Below, one piece after another: positions 44,587 through 54,744 of a stretch of DNA of 64,000 nucleotides. Each line of letters begins with the position of its first letter. The first letter of the stretch is position 1. Source of the stretch: Apiotrichum sp. Y4204 (taxonomy: Eukaryota > Basidiomycota > Tremellomycetes > Trichosporonales > Trichosporonaceae); NCBI GenBank assembly GCA_025531455.1, contig JAMYHL010000005.1:1116001-1180000 (forward strand). The letters are read 5' to 3'. The position numbers and the translations under genes were made by a program. The notes under the pieces were generated by a model. The model saw nothing but the letters and a program-made list of their open reading frames with translations. It was not told where the DNA came from and did not search any database.

Positions 44587-45940
44587 GAGGAACGAGTACA
44601 GTGTTGTCAGCAGGTTGTTCATTCATATTAGCAGAGACGAAGATTGTATCCCCATGTGATGTGATAAGATAACAGGAATGGTTCTCCACCAACGTGCTCC
44701 CAGATCCCCAATAATCCCAAGACAATAAACAGTCTTTTAAGCGAGGCGAGGTGCAGGAATGGCCTAGAACGCCAGAGATGTCCTGAAGTACTCATTGGGA
44801 TTGCTATTCAACTGGGAGGCGTCCGATGCATAAATGGGTTAGCTGTTGGGGTAAGCTGTTGTCGCCATTGTTGTTCAATACGGCCGTACCTTGGCCGCGG
44901 CCATCACGACAGCGGGACAGTGGCTGATCGGCGCGCGCCGCTCCGTGCCGGGCAAGGAGTGTATGCCAAGACATCCAAGCTGTTTGGTCGTCAGCCCGCG
45001 GCCAAGCTTCCGGCCACGCGGCCAGAAGCGTGATGCTTAGTCCCCGGATCGTTGGAACGATCATCCCTGGGTTAGAAACAACGATCGTCCAAATGATCAC
45101 CCCTGGTCCGTGCATGTACATTGTCCGCGCAGTGCAGATCGTTCCCGATCGCGTCCGATGCTCGTCTGGGCGGCCCGCTCGGCTCTGTCGGGTTGTGGTT
45201 TTGGTATGGATTGTGCCCTTTCTGGAACCGACACCATTTGCTATTGTCGTAATCAATGCTGCATGCCGAGCTGTTGACTTTGCCATTGTTCGAGGCGCTT
45301 CCAGCCGACCATGACATTATAGCTTCCTAGCTTCCTAGGGTATCGCGGCATACGTCTGGGTTACGCCACTGCGTGTTACGCCACAGGTTGTGGACAGGTG
45401 ATCACGAGTCTGCGCCCAGAGCCAAGCCTCTCGAACACGGGATTATGGAACTATGGAAGGGATGGTTATGCATTATTTGATCGCATGATGTGGGGGCGTG
45501 CGGGGTAGAGCGCTGTGGAGGGCAGAGAAGCAGAGGCCCAGACAGAGGGAGGGGCACCACAGGGCCATCGGAGGAGTCTCGGTAAGGCACGGATAGTGAT
45601 CTGCTGACCTGGTCAAATGTCTTGGCTCTCGTGACGATGACTGCCTCTCTGCCCGTGGCGGCGGTGTGAGTGGCAAAGTGATGCTCATCTCTCACACCTT
45701 TGTTCGAGTCGCTCCGAGAAGGACAAAGAGTGTCCCTACACAGAACAAGCTCTAGCCGCTTGCGAGCGGGGCGTGGGAGCGAAGCAGTGGCAAACACTCC
45801 CCGGTACACTGTGCCCTCAGCTACAGATTCATACTTAATGGCGGCCGACATCAGCCTCGAGTATCATCTCATCCACTGTCTGTCTGATCGTCTGACCACC
45901 GACAAGAACCACAACCGTCTCACTATCGTCTCACATCACA
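44587..45940 (+). other. 1.35-kb intergenic region
   Basis: No gene is supported. A short tandem AGCTTCCT AGCTTCCT lies near 45321-45338. The last 100 bp before 45941 are C/A-rich and look like a leader of the UBA gene. Confidence 0.5.
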
Positions 45941-46498
45941 ATGTCTACCTCAGTTGGTGAGTACTGTACCTCATCATCGGTTCTCCATCTGACAACAGAC
46001 TCCTCTCCAGAGGTGAAGGCCCAGATGCTCTCCACCTCTCCCACTGGGTCCTCCGGTGGTGGCTTCCGCGACTTTGTCCGCCGCATCTCGCACTCGGGCG
46101 GTACCCGTCCCAGCGTTCCTGAGAACAACTCCGCTCTCGAGGAGCTCGTCGCTATGGGATTCCCCCGCAGCGTCGCCTCCCGCCAGCTCCACCTCTCCGG
46201 CAACGACCCCAAGCGTGCTGCCGAGTACCTAGTCCACGCCGCGCACCCCAAGGAATCCGGCGGCGACCCGTTCTCGCACCCCGACTGCCCCGTGTGTGTC
46301 CGTGAACTGAACAACGTCCGCATCGCAGAGGGCCGCCGCCCGTCCATTGCAGGCGTGCTCAACCGTGTCCGCTCGCGTCAGGACACGGACGAGGTTGGCG
46401 AGCCCGCCGACAGGCGCCGCGGATCCGTCGGTGTCATGCTCCGCCGCCCCTCCATCGCTGCTGCTATCCAGCGCATGAAGTCTCGCGACTACTCGTGA
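45941..46498 (+). CDS. Small UBA-domain protein with duplicated RRPSIA motifs
   Basis: Two exons (45941-45956, 45999-46498) give 171 aa. A UBA domain, which binds ubiquitin, covers about residues 49-85 (ALEELVAMGFPRSVASRQL, then NDPKRAAEYLV). It is preceded by a Ser/Gly-rich segment with FRDFVRRISHSGG and followed by PDCPVCVREL, a CxxC that may bind metal. The C terminus has two related segments, RRPSIAGVLNRVRSRQ and RRPSIAAAIQRMKSRD, with RRGSVGVMLRR between them; all have the R-R-x-S form of protein kinase A sites. No catalytic domain is present, so an adaptor role in ubiquitin signalling is plausible. The intron uses GTGAGT and makes VDSSPE across the junction. Strong codon bias suggests good expression. 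Confidence 0.8.
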   Translation: MSTSVGEYCTSSSVLHLTTDSSPEVKAQMLSTSPTGSSGGGFRDFVRRISHSGGTRPSVPENNSALEELVAMGFPRSVASRQLHLSGNDPKRAAEYLVHAAHPKESGGDPFSHPDCPVCVRELNNVRIAEGRRPSIAGVLNRVRSRQDTDEVGEPADRRRGSVGVMLRRPSIAAAIQRMKSRDYS

Positions 46499-47009
46499 TG
46501 ATCCTCTGTGGCCGGAATATTAGGATAAGGATACGGCATCGGTCATGGCCCTCATAGCACGGTAATCAATCCATCACCCGCGCCCCATCAATGCAAGTTG
46601 TAGTCTGTAGTAATCAATGTCATGAATGTCTGGAACGAACGCGGCGAGACAAGGATAGCAGGGGCTGGTGAACCCGTCGTGAAGCATCCTTGCCCACCAT
46701 CCGACTCGTGAGCTCATTGCGCTTGATAGGTGGGAACCAACTCGCCCGATATAGTGAACCGGTTCCTTGACCGAGTTAATCGCAACAGCGACATGACGGC
46801 CACCGCCAGTCAAGGCTAGCAGGTCAATTAGCTCCAGCACGTGCACCGAGATAGTGGGTTGCCATCCAGCAGTGCATGAGCGAATACGCAGCGCCGAGTT
46901 CCATTCGGATCCACCAGCCTCGGCTATCACCATCATTCGTACTTCCTCGTGATCACTTGAATGTCATGCAGAGATCTAGACAAGCCACTAAGCTTCGTCC
47001 CAATTGCAG
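46499..47009. other. Convergent intergenic region, UBA gene and amidase
   Basis: 511 bp holding the two 3' ends. A minus-strand frame of 120 codons overlaps it but has no recognisable features. Confidence 0.55.
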
Positions 47010-48726
47010 CTACTTCTGGGTCTTCCAATCAAACGCGTGCTCCCAGGCGTACGCTGCCCGGTAGATGGTAGGCTCGTCATACCACTTGCCGACGATCTGC
47101 ATTCCGACAGGCAGCATCGCGGCCTTATCGTCCCTGGAAGAGAGGAAACCGACAGGAAGCGACATGGCAGGCAGTCCAGTCTGTGGCGGTTCAGCGCCGA
47201 GCACGATTCGCGACATCTAACTCACAAGATTGAAGGGCGCCGTGTTTGACGTCATCCCGACGCCCTTGGACATCTTCTGCACCAGTGTCGCGTCGGCGGG
47301 TGGAAGGCTTTGCGGGAGGAAGGGGATAGTTGGCATGATGAGGAGGTCGTACTTATCCAAAGCCGCATAGTACGCGTCTCTGAGCTTGCGGACGAGGTTC
47401 GTTGCCTTGCCAAACAGCGTGGGCGGCATGTGGTCCCATCCCCACATGCCGTTAATGAGCGTATTGGCGTTCGCGACAAACAGGTCTGGGAGGCGCTCCT
47501 GCGTGAACGGGTGCATCTTGGAAGTCAGGTCGTTGAGGAACAGTTGCCGGCGACCACAGCCACGCCCGCTCATCGACGCTGCTGCCGAAAAGCGCCCAAT
47601 CACGGCCCATAGATCGGGGGCGGTACGGTGGAACGGAACGGAGACCTGCTCCACCACGGCGCCGAGCTCTGCATACCGCTGTGCCGCGGCTGTGACCAGC
47701 GCACTGACCCGGTCATCGTGCAGCGGGCAGTCGAAGCCTTCAGTCAAGAGCCCAATCCGAAGACCCTTGATATCCTTCTCCTTTGCGAGGGCGGGATAAT
47801 CAGGGATGGCGTCGCGCAGCGGACATCCGGCCATCTGCCTGTCGTCGATGCCGTCCGCGCCGGCGATGGCCTGGAGGAGAAGGGCGTTATCCAGCACGTT
47901 ACGGGTCATCGGCCCGACGTGGTCGATTGTCGGCTCGAGGCTGACGATGCCGGTGTAGGGGACCAGACCGAACGTGGGCTTGAGACCCACCAGCCCGTTC
48001 TTGCTAGACGGGAGGCGGATCGAGCCGGCCTGGTCGCCGCCGATGCCGAGGTCCACGTCTCCGCGGCCCACGAGCACGCCGGTTCCCGAGCTCGAGCCGC
48101 CCGCCGAATACCCTTCCGCGAAGACGTTGTGCATCACCCCCGTGCTGGAGCTGTCGGACATGCCCCACAGTGACATGTTCTCGCACACCGCCTTGCCGAG
48201 GATCGTCCCGCCTGCCTCGAGGATGCGCGTCACGACCGTCGCGTCTGTGTTTGGTGTCCAGTCTTTGATAAAGTCCGTGCCCAGAAGACATGGAACGCCT
48301 TTGACTACCACATTGTCCTGGTCTATCAGTACAGGTACCGAAATGATGCCGTGTAATAGCAACGGTATCCCTTATCTTTCAGTCCTCACTTACCTTTAGA
48401 CACACCGTCTTGCCTGCCAGAATCCCTCCTCGCTTCTCCTTGTCCTCGATCTTGACCTTCCACGCCCACGCATTCGCGGGGTTCGCGTCCCCCTCGGGCC
48501 GGTGCACATCCTCTCGCGGGAACCGCTTCTCGTCCACGCGAGGCACATAGTCCTCCATACCATCAACGCGGTGCCACACCTCCCAAATCCCCTTGAGGAA
48601 CGAGGTATAGTGCTCGACCTCGTCAGACGGCAGTGAGAGGTCCAGCTTGGCGAGCGTGTCGACCACCGACGCCTCGGTCACCGGGTTGTCGGGGGAGAGC
48701 TCCTTGGGCGCAAGCGTAGCAGACAT
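47010..48726 (-). CDS. Amidase signature family enzyme
   Basis: Three exons on the minus strand (48726-48394, 48317-47226, 47180-47010) give 531 aa. It should hydrolyse an amide to acid and ammonia with a Ser-cisSer-Lys triad. The lysine is probably that in CLKDNVVVKGVP; the signature follows as GYSAGGSSSGTGVLV and GGDQAGSIRLPSSKNGLVG. The GGDQxGSIRxP spelling is found in enantioselective, nitrile-hydratase-associated amidases and differs from the GSDxGGSIR of acetamidases or GatA. The C terminus LPVGMQIVGKWYDEPTIYR is typical. An N-terminal 110-residue helical extension is present. Aliphatic or aromatic amides as nitrogen source are the likely substrates. No signal peptide, so cytosolic. Confidence 0.92.
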
Positions 48727-48967
48727 GGTTGTGGTGGTTGTTGTGGAACGACAACGCGCATTGCTGCGTTATCATGTCGGCATTTAGGTCTAGGTGGGCA
48801 ACAGCGTTGTCGGCCCGAAGCGAGCCGCATGCACGTTCGGCGTCATCCGATGCTTCTCGCTTCATGAGATCATGAGAAGCGCATTGACAACAACGATGAC
48901 AGCCGCAGAACCCTGGCCTCTCTCGCCAGCGTCCAGCGGCCGACCAGCCATGATTTAATTTTAAGTC
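48727..48967. other. Upstream region of the amidase and of tRNA-Tyr
   Basis: A 241-bp gap; the amidase runs away from it to the left. CAACCACCACAACCA on the amidase sense strand directly precedes its ATG. Confidence 0.5.
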
Positions 48968-49054
48968 CTCTCAATAGCTCAGTTGGTAGAGCGCCGGACT
49001 GTAATGGTTAACTAGCAAATCCGTCGGTCCCCTGTTCGAATCAGGGTTGGGAGA
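48968..49054 (+). tRNA. tRNA-Tyr (GTA) with a 14-nt intron
   Basis: Cloverleaf read by eye. Acceptor arm CTCTCAA pairs with TTGGGAG plus discriminator A. The D arm is GCTCAGTTGGTAGAGC. The T arm is CCCTG-TTCGAAT-CAGGG. Anticodon GTA is at 49001-49003, followed by A37 and an intron at 49005-49018 (TGGTTAACTAGCAA), the standard eukaryotic position. The outermost anticodon-stem pair is C-T, a mismatch. A pol III terminator TTTTT follows at 49080-49084. tRNA-Tyr genes nearly always carry an intron in fungi. Confidence 0.92.
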
Positions 49055-49410
49055 ACGTAAGCGCCTAAGCGCAGCGTCCTTTTTCCTTTCCAGCATAACC
49101 AGGTGCCGAGGTATACTTGCGCGCTTCATGGTTTGCCAAGCGCATGGGCGTTCATTGAACGAGTGGGTGTAGATATGAAGATCGTCCTGATGTGTATCCA
49201 CGTACAAACGCTGATCTTAATCGCGGGATCGCCACAAGGCATGATGAACTGATTCGGGATCGGCACTCACGTTCGGCCTGGGGGGCTTTTCCTATTTTGA
49301 GGTGACCGTGGGAGAGCTTGGTATTGTCCTTCATCTCCGTCCCGACTTTTCCCTCAACCACCACAACTCGGCCCAACTCACCTCCACACCATCGACACTC
49401 GCCGCCCACG
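49055..49410 (+). other. tRNA-Tyr terminator and MRPL35 promoter
   Basis: 356 bp between the tRNA and the ribosomal protein gene. Apart from the T run at 49080, the last 80 bases are C/A-rich (ACCACCACAACTCGG), as in a leader. Confidence 0.55.
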
Positions 49411-49931
49411 ATGCTCTCCTCGCTCGGTCTCGGCCTCGGATTCCTGCGCGCCTCGGCACCGACGGCGTCGCGCGCGTTCTCGACGTCTGCGGTCGCGCAG
49501 AAGCTCAAGAGCCATTCGGGCGCCAAGAAGCGCTTCCGTGTCACTGCTGGCGGTCTTGTGAGTGCTGGCGTCGTGTTCGAGGTAGCTCGCGAGAGGAGTA
49601 AGCGCGGGGAGTAGGCGTTTGATATGGGCGCAATGGTATTGCTGATAATGGCTTTTTTCAGCAAGCTGTCCGCCTAGGACGCCTACGTCCTACCTGCCTC
49701 TCCGATCTCCATGCGCAACCACGTCCTCGCTTCTTCAGAAGCTAACGCGACAGTTCAAGCGCGCCCAGGCAGGAAAGCAGCACCTGAACACCGGCTTCTC
49801 CGCATCGCGCATTAACCGCCTCGCGCAGACCGTGTACGCCAACAAGGCCCAGGTACGTGAAGGTGCAAAGGCGGTGTGCTGACGGACACCAGTCCAAGAC
49901 GCTCCGCAGGTTGTTGCCCGGCCGCGCATGA
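49411..49931 (+). CDS. MRPL35: Mitochondrial large-subunit ribosomal protein bL35m
   Basis: Three exons (49411-49557, 49754-49852, 49893-49931) give 94 aa. The first 30 residues are Ser/Arg/Leu-rich (FLRASAPTASRAFSTSAV), a mitochondrial presequence. The mature part has the bL35 core: LKSHSGAKKRFRVTAGGLFK, then QAGKQHLNTGFS, then INRLAQTV and a basic end SKTLRRLLPGRA. It should bind 23S-type rRNA in the mitoribosome large subunit. Intron 1 is 196 nt, long for this genome. The short length and introns hide it from simple frame searches, but the motif order is clear. Confidence 0.9.
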
Positions 49932-51147
49932 TAGATATAGTGTATTGCGATACGAGTAGCCTCTCTTCTTAGCTGGGCGGGGGCTTGCGATACTGACACC
50001 AAGAGACTGACGATATTAACCTCATTATTGCGATCAGCCTCTTGCTGATACCTCACTTTACCCGGCGCAGTTCAGAGGTTCAGAGGTCCGTTTGTGAACT
50101 ACAGATGAAGAATGTGTGCCCGTGTTCAGGATAGAGGCATTGTGTCCGACATGTGCGGCTGTCCGTCAAACTCCATGTGCGCCCTACGTCTGGTACTGCG
50201 GTATCGTACCGCGATATCGTACTGCGGTATCGTACTGCGGTATCGTACTGTGGTATCGTACTGCGGTATCGTACTCTGATCGACAAAACATTATGCTCGG
50301 CTAGAAATGCTTACATGATGCGTCGACGCTACGAGGAATAAAGCTGCTACGAATGCAAACTACGACAGATTCCATGTCACGAGGCAGAGGGACAGAACAC
50401 GCAACGATGGACTCGTCTGACATGCTGAGGATGCTGTTGGCGGCGTCATCTCGCCACACAGTAGGGAAGAAAATGCGACACCAACTCGACATTCGCCCCA
50501 TTAGGTCCCCCCAGCTTGAGGGGGACTGTGGAACTGGACTGGGCTTGTGTGTCGAGCGGTGATAGAGTTTTCAAAGGTCCAACCTTGGCAGTCATCAAGT
50601 TGAGACTGTTGGATTGCCTGCATTCATCTGCTGTTTCCAAACCAAAATGGGTGTGATGCAACTTGAGGGCCCACCAGACCATAGCATCAGTGGCTCTCGC
50701 TGTCAGTGTCCGTTATGAGTGAAAGACAACTCTGGACAGTTCACACGACGCCTCACGAGACTGCAACCAAAGTAGATTTTTTTTTTATTTTCTGCATTGC
50801 TTACGCGCTACAAAAGTTTTCCTTCTAGTCTACGCAGCGCGAGCTGGAGACCGATGGGCTACAACCTAGCCAATTTCGAACTAAGCAGAAACTGGGGCTA
50901 TCATGCTTGATGGTAATGATGATTGACGAGATGTATGTAAATATTGATTGCTGACAGAGTTCCTAGTATTAATTTTGTTTGATTGCGAGAAATCCAAAGA
51001 GCCGAAACTAGTGTAGATGTATATGGTCTAGCCATGAGCATGCGAGGCCGCAATGAAGCGATCGCAAGATCCACGCCAGACGACAGTTTTGGTGATGAGT
51101 TACAAGGCGGAGCAGTGTGAGTGGCTGCTGCGCCGCATGCAAGACGC
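49932..51147. other. 1.2-kb convergent intergenic region
   Basis: It lies between bL35m and the ENA ATPase, both ending here. It contains the 13-bp tandem repeat at 50193 and an AT-rich tract (GATTTTTTTTTTATTTTCTG near 50770), suited to 3'-end formation. No gene is supported. Confidence 0.55.
50193..50281 (+). repeat. 13-bp tandem repeat, about six to seven copies
   Basis: Unit GTACTGCGGTATC. Copies 1, 3, 4 and 6 match it; copy 2 is GTACCGCGATATC and copy 5 GTACTGTGGTATC; a partial seventh (GTACTCTGATC) ends the array. Each unit contains GTAC, and GGTATCGTACC-type junctions are partly self-complementary, so single strands could fold. Confidence 0.95.
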
Positions 51148-54100
51148 TTAGACCGGGATGGTGTTCTCGATCTTGAGAGTCTTGTCAGAGACGGGGTGGG
51201 CGGCCTTGCGCTCGTGCCTGCGCGCCCAGATACGCTTCATCCACTTGTAGAATTCGGTGCAGGCGAGGTAGACAAAGATCATGCCGAAGACGATTCCCCA
51301 CTCCCACTTGAGGCCGCCGATGAAGAAGACGCGGTCGTTGATGACGGGGATGTAGACGATGGGGAAGGTCGAGAGGATGAGGACAACCACACACCAGAGA
51401 AGAACCTTGTTGTCACGGAGGTTGATCTGGGAAAGACCACGGTACATGTGCTTGCACTCGAGCGCGTGAATCATGAGGATGATGACGAGAGTGGCGTAGC
51501 ATGCGGAACGAGCCTGGAAGACGGGGTAGCAGAGCGTCTTGCCGTCGGCTTCGCCGTGGTGCTTGTTGCAGAACTCTCCGAGAATGTTGCGGTCGTTGGG
51601 GATACGGGGCTCGAAGTAACCGTAGAGAACGATAACGAAGTTGATCAGAGCGAGGGCACCCATGAGGAAACCGTAGAAGATAAGGTCGATGTAGAACTCC
51701 AGGGTGAAGATGTAGCGGAAGTCGGTAGGGGGGAGCTCCATGGCGTCGGGCGCAGTGGGCTCAAGACCAAGAGCAAGAGCCGGGGGACCAGCGGCGAGGG
51801 TGTTAATCCAGAGGGCAGCGACAGGCGACAGGGGGAACACGGACTGGCCAAGACGGTCCTTGAAAGCGAGACCAATGAGCAGGACAATGATTTCGGCCAA
51901 GTTACCAGAGAGAAGGTAGAGGAGGAACTTGGCGAGGTTCTTGAAAACGGAACGACCCTTGCGGATAGCACGAATGGCCGAGGCGAAGTTGTCGTCGGTA
52001 AGAACGATACGGGCGGCCTGCTTGGCAACATCGGATCCGGTACCCATGGCGACACCGACATCGGCGCGCTTGAGGGCAGGAGAGTCGTTGACACCGTCAC
52101 CAGTCATGACAGTAGCCTGCTTACGACGGTGGATGGCGTCAACCATGCGGACCTTGGTTTCGGGAGCGCAACGAGCGACGACAAGAGGAAGGTCCTCGAG
52201 AGCGTCAACCTGCTCGTTGGTCAGGGCGTCGAATTGCTGACCGGTCATGACAGAGTCCTTGGCGTAAGAGCGCTCGAGGATACCGATCTGGAGGGCAATG
52301 GCAGTGGCAGTAGCGGGGTGGTCACCGGTAAGCATGCGGGGAGTGATACCGGCACGCCAGCAGTCGGCGACGGCACCAGCAGACTCCTTACGGGGCGGGT
52401 CGAAGATACCAGCGAGACCGAGGAAGCTAAAGTCCTTCTCAAACTCGTCACGGGGGAGCTTCTTGAGAGCCTCGCTGTTCTCGAAGCGCTCGTACTTTCC
52501 ACAGAGGGCCAGAACACGGAGACCGTAAGAGGCGAGGGCGTCGACCTTGGCCATGATCTCCTGGGTGCGCTCGGGAGTAAGGGGCAGGTTTTGGACCTTG
52601 GAGCAGCGGTCAAGGACACGCTCGACGGCACCCTTCATGAAGCAGATAATCTGAGGCTTGGCGGCCTCACCAGACTCGCCCGAAGGGTAGAAGGTGTAGG
52701 CAATAGACATGCGCTTGACGGTGGAGTCGAAGGGGTGCTCGACAAGCTGTTCGTAGTGACCGTTGGCAGGCTCACGGTGAATGATCGACGAGCGGCGGGA
52801 AGTGACCGGCTGAAGGGGCTGACCGCCGGGGCCGGCAACCTCCTTGGGCTTGTGGTGCTTGTGGGTGAGGTGGGGCTTGCCGAAACCGAACTTGTGGGCA
52901 GCGACCTGGAGAGCGACCTCGGTGGGGTCACCGTTGGCATCCCAGCCCTCGTCTCCAGTGGGGCGAGTAAGAGTAGCCTGGTTGCAGAGCGAAGTGCAAA
53001 GGACGAGCTCCTTGAGACCACCCTCCATGCGGGTGATGTCAACGTAGTTGTCGTCGTCGGAGCCGGTGGGACGCTGGTTGTTGAGGTCGAGAGTGCCGCT
53101 GGGGATAAGAGGGTTGGGGTCAACGTAAACGTCACCACGAGGGTAGAAGGGGTCGGAGCCGGTCTCGAGCGAGTAGGTCTGTCCGTTCTGGGTGTCGGTC
53201 GGAGCGTGCTCGTTGTCACGAGGGTCGAGGGAGGGGACCCAAACCTTCTTGACAACCATACGACCAACGGTAAGGGTACCAGTCTTGTCAGAGCAGACGT
53301 TGTCGACAGCAGCAAGAGCCTCAATGGCGTCCATGCGGCGGACGAGCGCGTTGCGCTTAGCAAGGTCGGTGGACGCACGGGCGAGGGTGAGGGAGACGAC
53401 GGCGATGAGCGAGGCGGGAAGAATGGACACGGCGGCGGCGACGGCGTAGGTGGCAATAGACATGGGCACATTGTTGAAGCCGGTGGAGGCAACGACAATG
53501 ATAGCAATGACAATGGCGGCGCCAAGAAGAGTGTAGGCGAGAGAGTTGAGCTTGATCTGGAGAGGAGTCGTGTCGGCAAGACCGAGGGCGCACTTGCACT
53601 TGTACCAGAAGGCCTGGAATCCAGTCTCGGTGCGCTCGGCCTTGTTCTGAAGGGCGTCGGCGATTTTTCCAATCTCAGTGTCCATGGCGGTCTGGGTAAC
53701 GACGGCAAAGGCGCGACCCTTGGTCACCTGAGCGCCCGAGAAGACCATGGAGAGACGGTCACCGACAGGGCAGTTCTCCTCCTCGATGGCCTCGACCTGC
53801 TTCATGACAGGAAGGGACTCGCCGGTAAGGAAAGCCTCGTCGATCTCAAGGTTAGACATACCCTCGAGGATACGTCCATCGGCAGGAACAATGTCACCGT
53901 TCTTCAGAAGAATAATGTCACCAGGCACGACCTCGTCAACGGAGATCGTCTTGGTGACAGGCTGGGTCGCATTGTGACGGACGACGGTGGCCTGGGGAGC
54001 GCCGACACTCTCAAGAGAGGCGACAGTCTTCTCAGCCTCCCACTCGGTGTAGGTGCCGACGACGACGTTGAGGATAACGAGGGCAGCAATGACACCACCA

Positions 54101-54744
54101 GAGATCCAGTCGAGGGTACCAAACGAAACGGCCATGGCGGCGACTGCCGAGTCAGCATTGCATTCTTTGTTTGGGGTGTTTGAGTGTGGTACGGTCCAGG
54201 AGAGTGCCAAGAATGCACAGACGCCATGGTCTTCCGAGCGCGATGGCGCTCGGATCGTTCTGGGCGAGGCATGGCATCTTGGCACGGGCATTCCGTAGAG
54301 ATGATTGTCCCGGAGTGTATCACCACCATATTTTTTTTATTTTTGGTGCTTTGTGGCAGTGGGTTCACATCGTGATGCAACTCCAGGAACGAACCCGCTC
54401 CACACCATTTGGTACTCACTGAGAACGAGGGTCATAGCATTTGCAACCTGGCGCATACAAATCTTGAACAGGCTGGGTTTGGGGGGCGGCTTGAGGCGGT
54501 TGGGGCCATATTGCTCAAGACGGCGAGCGGCTTCTTCGTCGCTCAGACCCTGGGTGGAGTCGGCGACGTTGAGGGCTTCGAGAACCTTGGCAGGCGAAGC
54601 AGTGTGGGCGGCGAAGTTGAGGGCGCCGTACTGCTTGCCGCCGCCGCCGCCGGAGGCGTGCTCCTTGCTTAGAGTTGATTCGGTGCCATTGCGGGCGAGA
54701 TTATCGTAGTCCTGCTTGTTGCCCTTCTCGGAGGGAGAAGTCAT
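51148..54744 (-). CDS. ENA1: ENA-type (P-type IID) Na+/K+ efflux ATPase
   Basis: Two exons on the minus strand (54744-54420 and 54143-51148) give 1,106 aa, typical of fungal ENA pumps. It exports Na+ (or K+) from the cell using ATP and is needed under salt or alkaline stress. Motifs in order: cation ATPase N-terminal LSDEEAARRLEQYGPN; LTGESLPV in the actuator; phosphorylation site CSDKTGTLTVGRMV near residue 391; MLTGDHPATA; and TGDGVNDSPALKRADVGVAM. About ten membrane segments follow the usual plan, with AAVSILPASLIAVVSL as the ion-binding M4. The N terminus has a Gly run (SGGGGGK). The 276-nt intron separates LTLVL from AAMAVSFG. Codon use is very biased, so the opposite strand is open for about 1,020 codons. 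Confidence 0.95.

Noticed and set aside
49558..49753. MRPL35 intron 1 as a possible snoRNA host
   Set aside because: No convincing C and D boxes or H/ACA fold found by eye.
50193..50281. 13-bp array as a CRISPR
   Set aside because: Units are directly adjacent with no spacers, and the genome is eukaryotic.
51121..54183. 1,020-codon frame on the plus strand opposite the ENA ATPase
   Set aside because: It mirrors a highly codon-biased gene; its product is Val/Glu/Gly/Leu-rich repeats without any domain, while the minus strand has all P-type ATPase motifs. A codon-bias shadow.
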